Assembly (NCBI GenBank): GCA_036675475.1
Contig: JAKFEY010000013.1
Coordinates: 1-54,731 of the forward strand
Direction: 5' to 3'
Source: JALYRV01 sp036675475
Lineage (GTDB): Bacteria; Acidobacteriota; Vicinamibacteria; Vicinamibacterales; SCN-69-37
DNA: 54,731 bases
Position numbers and translations under genes: made by a program. Below, piece after piece: positions 1 through 7,168 of this stretch. Numbering within the stretch: position 1 is the stretch's first letter; every line of letters begins with the position of its first letter. The notes below the pieces were generated by a model. It was not told the origin of the DNA. It made no database searches and saw nothing but the letters and a program-made list of their open reading frames with translations.

Positions 1-851
1 GGGTTGATGGCCTGCCCGTTGAGCAGGACTTCGTAGTGCAGGTGCGGGCTGGTGGAGCGGCCGGTGGAGCCGACGTAGCCGATCACGTCGCCGCGGCGGA
101 CGGTCTGGCCGCGCGACACCGCGAGGCGCGACAGGTGGCCGTAGCGCGTGGACAGGCCGAAGCGGTGGCTGACCAGCACCATGTTGCCGTAGTTGCCCGA
201 GTAGCCGGCTTCGTTGATGGTGCCGTCGGCCGTGGCGCGCACGGGCTTGCCCTTGTCGGCCGAGATGTCGAGGCCGGCGTGATAGTCGCGGCCGCCCGTG
301 AACGGGTCGACGCGGCCGCCGAAGCTTGACGTCAGCCAGCCGGCCGTCGGCCAGATGGACGGCGTCGCGTTGGCGAGAATCTGCTGCCGTTCGACGGCCG
401 AGCGCACGCTCGAAATCTGCGCGTCGATGACGTTGAGCACGCCGCGCAGCACGCCGATCGTGGTTTCGGGCTGCACGTTGTCGTTGGCCCCGCCGCCCAT
501 GGCGCGGTCGCGAAGACCCTTGGGCAGGTTGGCGATGGCGCGTTGGGTTTCGGGGGCGAGGTTGGCGTCGTTGCCGAGCTGATCGACGGCGGTCTGGAGG
601 GCGGCCACCTGGCCCGCCAGCTCTCCCGTGGCCTGCCGGTAGCTGTCGTTCTCGAGCCGGTACGCCTCATTCGCCTGCTGCAGCGCGGCGAGCTCCGTCC
701 GTGCAGACCACCGGGCCCCCAGCCCAATCAGGACAGGCACGGCGACGATCGCGAGCAGCCCCAGCACCACCGGCTTGAGCGGCAGGGTGAAGCGGCGGAC
801 GACGCCGGATTCGCGGTTCGCGACGAGGATCGTGTAACGGGTCGAGCGCAT
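1..851 (-). CDS. M23 (LytM) family metallopeptidase, C-terminus cut by window edge
   Basis: This is a predicted periplasmic peptidoglycan endopeptidase or LytM-type divisome activator. It reads leftward from ATG at 851 and stays open to base 1, giving 283 codons with the C-terminus missing. One N-terminal membrane segment lies at about residues 25-45 (rich in V, L, A and G), followed by a coiled coil rich in Q, A and E at about 48-150. The M23 domain follows: GGRVDPFTGGRDYHAGLDI carries the first zinc ligands (H-x3-D), GYSGNYGNMVLVSH is the core strand, and HLHYEV near the window edge is the HxH ligand pair. All visible zinc ligands are present, so it is probably catalytic. It is the only intact gene between base 1 and the decayed zone. 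Confidence 0.9.
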   Translation of the reverse strand, partial: MRSTRYTILVANRESGVVRRFTLPLKPVVLGLLAIVAVPVLIGLGARWSARTELAALQQANEAYRLENDSYRQATGELAGQVAALQTAVDQLGNDANLAPETQRAIANLPKGLRDRAMGGGANDNVQPETTIGVLRGVLNVIDAQISSVRSAVERQQILANATPSIWPTAGWLTSSFGGRVDPFTGGRDYHAGLDISADKGKPVRATADGTINEAGYSGNYGNMVLVSHRFGLSTRYGHLSRLAVSRGQTVRRGDVIGYVGSTGRSTSPHLHYEVLLNGQAIN

Positions 852-1188
852 GCTTAATGGTTCGAGAACGGCCTGTCTATGGTGGCCAGCAGGGGAGCGG
901 GCCCGTCGTTGCAGAGGTGCTACAGGGTAGCATGAGGTAGGGGACGGAGGGAAGCGGCAAGCTCAGCCGTAGGCGGGCCCATCGGTTTATCTCAGAAACT
1001 GCCGCCTTTTGCAGGCGAGTTAGGGCAATCGGCGTCTGCAGAAATCTACTCGTTCCGGAACGAGTAGGTTTCTGCAACGTGCCGCCTGACTTTTTGTGGA
1101 AAACCTGTTGAAACTAGCGGCGCCGTTAGTTGCCGAAACCAACGACGGGCCTCACGGCCCACGAAGGTGCTAAGAGGGTCGCCTGCGG
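852..1188. other. Intergenic region upstream of the M23 gene
   Basis: This stretch of 337 bases has no credible gene. It contains a 40-bp palindrome (listed separately), a small GC hairpin near 1150-1170 (GGCC-tcac-GGCC) and the expected promoter region of the leftward M23 gene, for which I see no convincing -35/-10 pair. The short open frames here lack a ribosome binding site and recognisable domains. Confidence 0.6.
1037..1076. repeat. 40-bp near-perfect palindrome
   Basis: The sequence begins TGCAGAAATCTACTCGTTCC and the second half is its reverse complement. The only exception is the pair 1045/1068, which would be a G-U wobble in RNA. The centre is TTCCGGAA. There is no loop, so it could extrude as a cruciform, act as an operator for a dimeric regulator, or be the remnant of a mobile-element end. 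It has no T-tract, so it is not a classical terminator. Confidence 0.85.
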
Positions 1189-1426
1189 CTAGTGCACATC
1201 AATCCTGATCGCTGAAGGGAAGGTGGTCTTGGCGGTTGCCAACAGGAACTCCAAGATGTACGGCCCGCGTGCCAATCCCACCAAACTGACCCTATAGAGT
1301 CCGTCCGGCCCGCCGGATCTCTCCTCGGCCTCAAAAGCGCGAACCACGCGTTGGTCCTGACGCAGCACAAGACGGCGGGTGGCACCCGGCGCAGGTCGTA
1401 AGACGCGAGTCAACACCAGGAGCTGC
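1189..1426 (-). pseudogene. C-terminal fragment of an unidentified gene
   Basis: Read leftward, about 79 codons end at 1189 and give a protein-like C-terminus (for example LVLRQDQRVVRAFEAEE and LYRVSLVGLARGPYILEF). The alternation of hydrophobic and charged residues resembles the beta-rich tail common in acidobacterial VWA-like or Ig-like secreted proteins, but I cannot name the family. Upstream the frame runs into the comM relic in the wrong frame, so there is no native start. I read it as the surviving 3' end of a gene whose 5' part was lost to rearrangement. Confidence 0.35.
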
Positions 1427-1527
1427 GATCGCGCAGCGGCCCCGACAGCTTGCCCGCATATTGCGCCTTCATCACCGGCGTGCATTTGCAGCGGCCGCTG
1501 CCGTCGCCGTCGAACCCGCACGGGCAT
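1427..1527 (-). pseudogene. Relic of a second comM (Mg-chelatase-like AAA) gene
   Basis: These 101 bases align without gaps to the intact comM gene further along (its plus-strand copy near 5858-5958), with about 16 differences by eye. The leftward translation contains QYAGKLSGPLRD and the cysteine-rich CGFDGDGSGRCKC segment, against QYAGKLSGPLRD and CGFHGDGTGRCMC in the intact protein. The open cysteine pattern suggests the source was once a real, diverged paralogue rather than a recent duplication. No other part of comM is present on either side. Confidence 0.75.
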
Positions 1528-1549
1528 CCCCGCGTTGCCTTTTTGCAGG

Positions 1550-1789
1550 GTGCGGATTTCGGGCAAGAGGCTCAGGGATTCCGCTTATCCGGCCGAACTC
1601 CGGACGGTCGGCGACCACGTGAGAGCCCGGCGGCTTGACTTGGGACTTTTCCAGCGCGACGTTGCCAAGCGGCTAGGGGTTTCCGAGGCGACTGTCTTCA
1701 ATTGGGAACGGGGCAGGACTACCCCGGGATCCCGCTCCCTGCCCGGGCTAATTCGGTTCCTCGGGTACGAACCTCGCCCCTGCGCCTGA
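1550..1789 (+). CDS. XRE-type helix-turn-helix protein, small or truncated
   Basis: A DNA-binding domain of the Cro/CI (XRE) type lies in the last 70 codons of this frame: YPAELRTVGDHVRARRLDLG leads into QRDVAKRLGVSEATVFNWER, a canonical helix-turn-helix, and the protein ends with FLGYEP. Similar short proteins are common in Acidobacteria, Planctomycetes and Myxococcota, often next to mobile elements. The open frame extends further upstream, but that part is antisense to the comM relic and not protein-like, so I place the start at GTG 1550. No good ribosome binding site is visible. It may be a remnant rather than an expressed gene. Confidence 0.45.
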   Translation: MRISGKRLRDSAYPAELRTVGDHVRARRLDLGLFQRDVAKRLGVSEATVFNWERGRTTPGSRSLPGLIRFLGYEPRPCA

Positions 1790-2188
1790 GGGTTTCGGGT
1801 AGAAGCTTCTGCGTAGGAGGGAACGCCAAGGCTTATCGCAGGAGGGCTTGCCCGTCGGCTCGCGCTCGACCCGGGCACCTCAGTCGATGGGAGCGGGGAC
1901 TTGGACCGCCGATCGGCGAGCCCTGTGCAAGGGGCCTGCGGCTCTTGGAGGAGCACGACGCGTCCGTGTAGTGCCAACCCCATACAGCTGTCCCAAAGTT
2001 TGAGGGCCCGTCGCTAAGGATGGAATGCCGCTCTTGCAGACGAAGCCGCATTGATCCATACTCACCCCCCCCCAGCGTCGTTGGCAACGTCATAGCCTCG
2101 GCGGCCACGCCTACCGGTACGGATTCAGGCGTCAGGAGCGTGATAAGCAGCCGATATGTCGTCTACGCAGCTATGTAGGAGACGCACA
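1790..2188. other. Stretch without a recognisable gene
   Basis: This stretch holds short overlapping frames on both strands with no domain and no ribosome binding site. It contains a run of nine C at 2065-2073, which is a likely spot for assembly error or slippage. The last 20 bases hold the AGGAG ribosome binding site of the next gene. Confidence 0.5.
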
Positions 2189-3751
2189 ATGTCAACACGC
2201 TCCCTGCTCGCGATCATTGGTATGTGGTTGGTTGTTTCGGTTGGTTCCGGCGTTTTTATGTCCGCCGAGCAGCAGAACAGACCGAACGTTCGTCGACACC
2301 TAAATCTTCAAGAGATGCCTGTGAGCGATGAATCCGTACCTGAGGCCACGCTGACCTCGGACGGAAAGGGGAGACGGCGTTATACCTTGAGCCAGATTCC
2401 CATGAGCAAGGATCGGGCAACTGTAATTTTTTGGGTAATAGACAAGCGATCGAACAGATATGCCGTGATTCGTTTGGGAGATGACATAGCCCAGGAAGCC
2501 AAGCGGATCAGCGGCTTGTATCAAATGCTCGGCGCCCGGGTCAATCCAGCCGACATTGAGCGGCATTATTCCGCGGTCAAGGCGGACGCGGAGGCGCGGC
2601 GTCGTCGTGACCTTGAGAGACGACCGGCCCGGCGGCTTGCCGAGCCAAGTCCTGATGCTGGGTCGGGGCCGTCAGCGGAGGTCATCGACGATATGGCCAT
2701 TGAAGAGGAGTGTTCAGGAGGAGGCTGGGTAAATATCAAAACATATGAGCCAGCGGCCTACGTATTCCCCGTTTCGCATCTCAACGAAACGACGGTCAAT
2801 GGCAGCTGGATGCGATATCCCGCAAGCGGGGAAGTGTGGGACACGTCCTCTGGTGGCGACTGCTGGGCAAATCCAGAGACATTCGCGTACACAACGTGGT
2901 TCATTAAAGAATGCATACCTCGACGTATCGAAAAAGCCGTGAACTTTATCGACATTTCAACGGTCGGCATTTATCACAACTACGATTTTTTTGATGACCG
3001 CTGGTCGGTGCAGGTCGAGCACACCGCTGCCGTTATGTACAACGGTGACGAAGCAAGGACTGGAATGCAATACGAGGAGAAGGATTTTTACCTCGGATAT
3101 CCGGCTTCAATGGGAACAGATAGCGTCTTTATTTCTGGAACGACGGCAGGCTACGCCTTTGAGGATTGCGCAAGTGACGGAGAACCTGAAGAACCTGAGG
3201 ACCCACTGCCCGCTAACGGCTCGGGATGTCCTGAGTGCAACTCCCCCCTCATCCTCGACGTCGCCAGAAACGGCTTCGACCTCACAGATGCTGTAGGCGG
3301 TGTTCAATTTGATCTCGACACGAATGGGAGGAATGAACTTATAGCTTGGACGCGGGCCGGATCCGATGACGCATTTCTTGCGATGGACCGAAACGGCAAT
3401 GGCCGGATCGACAACGGTGCCGAGTTATTTGGGAACCACACCCCACCATACCCGTCCAAGAATGGGTTCGAAGCGTTGAAGGCACTCGACGACAATCGTG
3501 ACGGCGTGATCGACAATTCGGATCGTGCCTTCGCGAAGCTACTGGCCTGGACCGATTCCAATCACAACGGCGTTTCTGAGGGCCATGAGTTGCGTCCACT
3601 CAGCTCAGTCGGACTGATGGCGATTCGAACGGACTACAGCAGTGCGCAGAAACGCGACCGCTACGGCAATCTCTTCCTGCAGCGAGCTAAGTCCGTGTGG
3701 GAGGAGCGTGACGGCTGGGTCTATGATGTATGGCTGTTAAGAGTTCAATAG
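2189..3751 (+). CDS. Secreted protein with FrpC-like calcium-binding EF-hand C-terminus
   Basis: This is a 520-residue exported protein. I choose ATG 2189 because AGGAG lies 7 bases upstream and it starts a clean signal peptide (STRSLLAIIGMWLVVSVGSG). The middle, about 60-345, is not recognised: a charged Arg-rich stretch near 130-150, then a cysteine-containing segment with many Trp and Tyr. After a CPEC pair near residue 345 comes a module I recognise from FrpC/RTX-associated proteins: four Asp-rich EF-hand-like loops near residues 375, 399, 433 and 455 (for example DRNGNGRIDNGAELFG and DDNRDGVIDNSD). This module probably binds calcium after export. Base composition is visibly richer in A+T than the flanks, suggesting transfer. 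The next gene follows after 15 bases and is probably co-transcribed. Confidence 0.75.
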   Translation: MSTRSLLAIIGMWLVVSVGSGVFMSAEQQNRPNVRRHLNLQEMPVSDESVPEATLTSDGKGRRRYTLSQIPMSKDRATVIFWVIDKRSNRYAVIRLGDDIAQEAKRISGLYQMLGARVNPADIERHYSAVKADAEARRRRDLERRPARRLAEPSPDAGSGPSAEVIDDMAIEEECSGGGWVNIKTYEPAAYVFPVSHLNETTVNGSWMRYPASGEVWDTSSGGDCWANPETFAYTTWFIKECIPRRIEKAVNFIDISTVGIYHNYDFFDDRWSVQVEHTAAVMYNGDEARTGMQYEEKDFYLGYPASMGTDSVFISGTTAGYAFEDCASDGEPEEPEDPLPANGSGCPECNSPLILDVARNGFDLTDAVGGVQFDLDTNGRNELIAWTRAGSDDAFLAMDRNGNGRIDNGAELFGNHTPPYPSKNGFEALKALDDNRDGVIDNSDRAFAKLLAWTDSNHNGVSEGHELRPLSSVGLMAIRTDYSSAQKRDRYGNLFLQRAKSVWEERDGWVYDVWLLRVQ

Positions 3752-3766
3752 TCTGCGAGGCTCGGG

Positions 3767-4351
3767 ATGTATAAGACTGGGCTCTTACTGCTTCTTTGCG
3801 CGTTTGAACCGAGCCAGAGATCCGTACCACCACCCGGGTTCGAAGGGCGTGAATACCAGTCTGCCGAAACGCGACAAGTCTCTCCGACGGTTTTGGCTAC
3901 CTGGATAAAGCGGGTGGCACCCGACAGCGAACGTACTGACGTAATCGTACTCTGGCGCGGGGAGCCTGGCTGGCATCTGACAGGCAGCCGTCGTGGCGTT
4001 TCGTCTTCGGCCACGCGAGACACTCATTACACGTCAATAAGCTACGGCGGCTTAGAACTCGAAATGAGCTACAACCGCAAACGGCAGGTCGTCACCATCG
4101 GCGGTCGAGAGGTGGATCTGAAACCTAATTTGAACGTTGTGCTCGTGGATCCGGTCGGATCTGATCCCGCCAAATTCAAGATCGAAACCTTCGCTGTCGA
4201 GGAAACCTTGCCACGCCACGGGCCCCAGTTGGAACGTGTGCTGGGAAGCTCTTCGCGAATCGTAGATTTCCTGCAATGCCAGTTGTCGCTGCCAGATTCC
4301 AGGGGCAAGCAAATGATCGAGCGAGTCTGCGCTCAAATCACAGGAAAATAG
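3767..4351 (+). CDS. Small secreted protein of unknown function, partner of upstream gene
   Basis: This 194-residue protein has a short hydrophobic start (MYKTGLLLLLCAF), likely a signal peptide, and no domain I can name. The remainder is soluble-looking with several beta-type stretches (YTSISYGGLELEMSY, RQVVTIGGREVDL) and one cysteine pair near the C-terminus. GAGG at 3757-3760 serves as ribosome binding site. It lies 15 bases after the FrpC-like gene and shares its lower GC content, so the two look like one transferred unit. A binding partner or accessory protein for the calcium-binding protein is possible but unproven. Confidence 0.65.
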   Translation: MYKTGLLLLLCAFEPSQRSVPPPGFEGREYQSAETRQVSPTVLATWIKRVAPDSERTDVIVLWRGEPGWHLTGSRRGVSSSATRDTHYTSISYGGLELEMSYNRKRQVVTIGGREVDLKPNLNVVLVDPVGSDPAKFKIETFAVEETLPRHGPQLERVLGSSSRIVDFLQCQLSLPDSRGKQMIERVCAQITGK

Positions 4352-4777
4352 AGCGACTCTCTGGTACTCCTCAGAATGGAGCGATAACTCCGCAAAGTCG
4401 TCGGGAAGATTGTCCCTTGAGTCGATGCCCACTGGCGGCAGGGACGGTCGCCGCCGTGGGCGGGTGTTTGGCTTGAATGCCGTCATGACGTCGGCATGCC
4501 GGACCTGCACAGAGGCCGTGATTCGAGCGCGTCGAAGCGACAGATCGAGTCCGGTCAATCGGGTTCTGGTAGAGCGCCTGCGTGACGAATGCGATCTCGT
4601 CGCCGACGACCTCGACCTGCGTCGTCGAGAGCCGCGCTCTGTTCTTGGTCAGACTGGTTCGAGATCGTGGGGGGGGGCATGATCGATGCCTTCGTTTCGG
4701 CGTTCACCTCGGCGAACCTCGGGGGGGCTTCGTCTCGATGCACTCTTGAAGCTTTCGCATCGGCACCCCGCCTGCCT
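4352..4777. other. Degenerate region, possibly a decayed gene cassette
   Basis: No intact gene is seen in 426 bases. Leftward frames show protein-like pieces (for example TTQVEVVGDEIAFVTQALYQ near 4570-4640) that are broken by frame changes near two runs of G at 4671-4678 and 4719-4725. It lies directly downstream, in cassette orientation, of the attC-like site at 4778-4874, so it may be a second, decayed or mis-assembled cassette. Confidence 0.4.
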
Positions 4778-4874
4778 GGCTGACGACTTGCCGGCTCAGC
4801 CGCGAGCGGCGCCTTCGGGGCCTCAGTCTACTTCGATCCTTCCGCCTCTCGTCGGGCGCAGCGGCGTGTTAGCC
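4778..4874 (-). other. attC-like recombination site (integron cassette end)
   Basis: Read on the minus strand, the site opens with GGCTAAC (fits RYYYAAC) and closes with GTCAGCC, one base from the GTTRRRY consensus. It is 97 bp, within the usual attC size range, and has imperfectly complementary halves (GACGAGAGGCGG against CCGCTCGCGGC). The TAA of GGCTAAC is the stop codon of the membrane-protein gene, the classic overlap between a cassette gene and its attC. The first 34 bases (plus strand) are nearly identical to the site at 5374-5470. Confidence 0.6.
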
Positions 4875-5345
4875 GGCCCCATCGTGGCGAGATCTGTGCG
4901 GTCGAAGAGCAATGACCCAGAACACCGCCGCACCGCTCAAGCCAAGCATCGAGGAAAACGCAAGGCCCCGGAGGAGTCCTGACGGGCCGTATGTCCGGCC
5001 TGCCGCAGTGCCCATAAGGACGTACGGCAAGATGCCGAATCCAAGGCCGAATGAGAGCGATTCCCGGAGAGTCGGCCGCCGGCGTTTCAGCAGCCACACC
5101 GCCGTGGGCAGCACGCCGAGCAACGTCACCACGGCAGCCACGATGCCAGCGCCTACGGCCACAGACAAGGCGGCGTCGGTCGGATTCGACGGATACCCGC
5201 CCCCCAACGTCTGCCCTTCCCGGTCAAGGAGAAATACTGGGAAGGTGGTAAATGCGAGGGCGGCAGCAAGGAATGGCTGAACAACCGCGCCGCCGAGGAG
5301 CCGCATTTCTTCCAATCGGCTCAGCGTCCGAGGCGAACTCTTCAT
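4869..5345 (-). CDS. Four-helix membrane protein carried on an integron-type cassette
   Basis: This 158-residue protein has four predicted membrane segments at about residues 17-42, 57-85, 95-115 and 122-148, short loops and no recognised domain. ATG at 5345 follows GGAGG by 6 bases, and the gene begins 28 bases inside the cassette boundary. Its stop codon is part of the downstream attC-like site. A single small gene of unknown function between two homologous recombination sites is the typical content of environmental integron cassettes. It may be a tail-anchored or channel-like stress protein, but I cannot assign a function. Confidence 0.7.
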   Translation of the reverse strand: MKSSPRTLSRLEEMRLLGGAVVQPFLAAALAFTTFPVFLLDREGQTLGGGYPSNPTDAALSVAVGAGIVAAVVTLLGVLPTAVWLLKRRRPTLRESLSFGLGFGILPYVLMGTAAGRTYGPSGLLRGLAFSSMLGLSGAAVFWVIALRPHRSRHDGAG

Positions 5346-5373
5346 CTCAGCCTCCGCGTCATCACGATGGTCC

Positions 5374-5470
5374 GGCTAACGACCTGCCGCTCAGCCGCGA
5401 GCGGCGAACTCGGTGACCACTCTACGCTGAGTTGCCTGTCGCTCGTCGGCTGCAGCAGCGCTGCAGCAGT
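5374..5470 (-). other. attC-like site, upstream boundary of the cassette
   Basis: On the minus strand this site ends in a perfect GTTAGCC (5380-5374), the point where a cassette would join. It shares CTCAGCCGCGAGCGGCG and CTCGTCGG blocks with the site at 4778-4874. The outer R'' box, expected near 5464-5470, has degenerated to ACTGCTG. It lies 28 bp from the 3' end of comM, so comM is the chromosomal gene next to the array. No integrase gene is in the window. Confidence 0.5.
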
Positions 5471-5497
5471 ACTTGCGATCAGGCGGTGAGCGGATTT

Positions 5498-6991
5498 TCA
5501 CTGCAGCATCCGGAACTGCAGCGCTTCGGCGATATGGTCCCAGCGCACGGCGTCTTCGCCGGCGAGATCGGCGATCGTGCGGGCGACCTTGCGCACGCGA
5601 TTGACGCCGCGCGCGCTCAGGCCGAGTTTCGTGCCCGCCTTCTCGAGCAGCTGCCACGCGCCGTCATCCAGCGCACACGCCTCGACGAGCCGCGGACCGT
5701 CGAGCCGCGCGTTGAGCACGCCTCGCGCCCGCTGACGCTCGCGCGCGGCCAGTACGCGCGCGCGCACCGCGGCACTCGGCTCAGCGCCGGCCGCGCCTCC
5801 CAGCGCGGAAATCGGCAGCGCCGCGACGTCCACCGCCAGATCGATCCGATCGCGCAGCGGGCCCGACAGCTTGCCCGCATACTGTGCCTTCATCTGCGGC
5901 GTGCACATGCACCGGCCGGTTCCGTCGCCATGGAATCCACACTGGCAGGGATTCATCGCGGCCACGAGCGCGAAGCGGGCAGGGAAGCGCACCGCCCGCG
6001 ACGCGCGCGCGATCGACACCGCGCCCTCCTCGAGCGGCTGCCGCAGCACTTCGAGCGCGCGCCGCGAAAACTCCGGCAGCTCGTCGAGGAACAGCACGCC
6101 CTCGTGCGCCAGCGAAATTTCGCCGGGCCGCGGATTCGATCCGCCGCCCACCAGCGCGGCATCCGAAATGGTGTGATGCGGCGCGCGGAACGGCGGCACG
6201 CGCACCAGGCTCGCCCCCGCCGGCAGCACCCCCGCCACCGAATGAATCGCCGTCACCTCCATCGCCTCATCGTCATCCAGCGGCGGGAGGATGCCGGGCA
6301 GACGGCGCGCCATCATGGTTTTGCCCGCGCCCGGCGGACCGGACAGCAGCAGGTGGTGCGCGCCGGCGGCCGCGATTTCGAGCGCGCGTCGCGCGAGCGG
6401 CTGACCGCGCACGTCCGAGAGATCGGGCACGGGCGATCCGGGAAGCGCGCGCGAGGCGCCAATCGGCGCGGGATCGGCCTGGCCGTCGAGAATGCCGGCG
6501 GCCTCCACGAGGCTGCGCGCCGGAAACAGGCCGACGCCGCCGACGACCGCGGCTTCGGGCGCATTCATGGCAGGCAGCATCAGCGACCTGACATCCGACT
6601 TGCGCGCGTGCACCGCCACCGGCAGCACGCCGCGCGCCGGCAGCACGGCGCCGTTCAGGCCAAGCTCGCCGATGAACAGCCAGTGGTCGAAGTTGGTGCG
6701 CTGCACGTGTCCGGCCGCCGCGAGTATGCCGATGGCAATCGGCAGATCGAACGCCGCGCCTGCCTTGCGCACATCGGCCGGCGACAGGCTGATGATGACT
6801 TTGTGCCGGGGAAAGGTGAACCCGCAGTTGCGGATGGCCACTCGCACGCGATCGCGGCTCTCACGCACGCTCGCGTCAGGCAGGCCGACGATGCCGAAGT
6901 GCGGCATGCCGATGTCGACCACCTCGACTTCCACATCGACGCGGATGGCTTCGATGCCGACGATGGTGGCGGTGCGGAGTCGCGCGAGCAT
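5498..6991 (-). CDS. comM: ComM/YifB-type Mg-chelatase-like AAA+ ATPase
   Basis: ComM-family proteins are hexameric helicases that extend the branch during natural transformation. This 497-residue protein has the expected order: an N-terminal Lon-protease-like domain starting MLARLRTATIVGIEA, a Walker A GPPGAGKT near residue 220, Walker B VLFLDE near 305, a cysteine cluster of the form CxCGFHGDGxGRCxC near 355 and a C-terminal helical domain. ATG 6991 matches the usual MLAR start; a GTG two codons upstream is the alternative. The gene stands alone between an integron-like cassette and a repeat-rich spacer. A diverged 101-bp relic of a second copy lies at 1427-1527. A role in uptake of foreign DNA would suit the accessory nature of this neighbourhood. 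Confidence 0.9.
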   Translation of the reverse strand: MLARLRTATIVGIEAIRVDVEVEVVDIGMPHFGIVGLPDASVRESRDRVRVAIRNCGFTFPRHKVIISLSPADVRKAGAAFDLPIAIGILAAAGHVQRTNFDHWLFIGELGLNGAVLPARGVLPVAVHARKSDVRSLMLPAMNAPEAAVVGGVGLFPARSLVEAAGILDGQADPAPIGASRALPGSPVPDLSDVRGQPLARRALEIAAAGAHHLLLSGPPGAGKTMMARRLPGILPPLDDDEAMEVTAIHSVAGVLPAGASLVRVPPFRAPHHTISDAALVGGGSNPRPGEISLAHEGVLFLDELPEFSRRALEVLRQPLEEGAVSIARASRAVRFPARFALVAAMNPCQCGFHGDGTGRCMCTPQMKAQYAGKLSGPLRDRIDLAVDVAALPISALGGAAGAEPSAAVRARVLAARERQRARGVLNARLDGPRLVEACALDDGAWQLLEKAGTKLGLSARGVNRVRKVARTIADLAGEDAVRWDHIAEALQFRMLQ

Positions 6992-7050
6992 GTCCACCGA
7001 CAGTGCAAAGTCGGGGGGCAGCCGGGGTCAGAGGGTTACGGGGAAGTGGC

Positions 7051-7168
7051 GAAGAAAGTGCTCACCGGGTGAGCGCGGGTGATTGCAGGTAAGGCACAGG
7101 TGAGAGGGTAAGCGCGGACTCACCCCGCTTACCCGTGCCTCACCCGCACTTACCTGTGCTTACCTGTG
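7051..7168. repeat. Degenerate short-period repeats forming an inverted pair
   Basis: Words such as GGTGAGC, GGTAAGC and CAGGTAA recur with 7-8-base spacing. The left arm (about 7088-7116) is complementary to the right arm (about 7126-7160), so the region can fold as a long hairpin between the comM start and the 3' end of the transglycosylase gene. The TAA stop of the transglycosylase gene lies inside the right arm. It could work as a terminator, although there is no T-tract. Confidence 0.65.

Noticed and set aside
4052..4558. Minus-strand frame of 168 codons overlapping the small secreted protein gene
   Set aside because: Half of it is antisense to the secreted-protein gene, which has a signal peptide and ribosome binding site. 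The remainder (4352-4558) is only weakly protein-like.
4660..4730. Frameshifted real gene restored by correcting the G runs
   Set aside because: Joining the frames on either side of the runs did not yield a recognisable protein, so I list the area only as degenerate.
5432..7072. Plus-strand open frame of 546 codons across comM
   Set aside because: Antisense shadow of comM with Arg/Ala/His-rich sequence and no domain.
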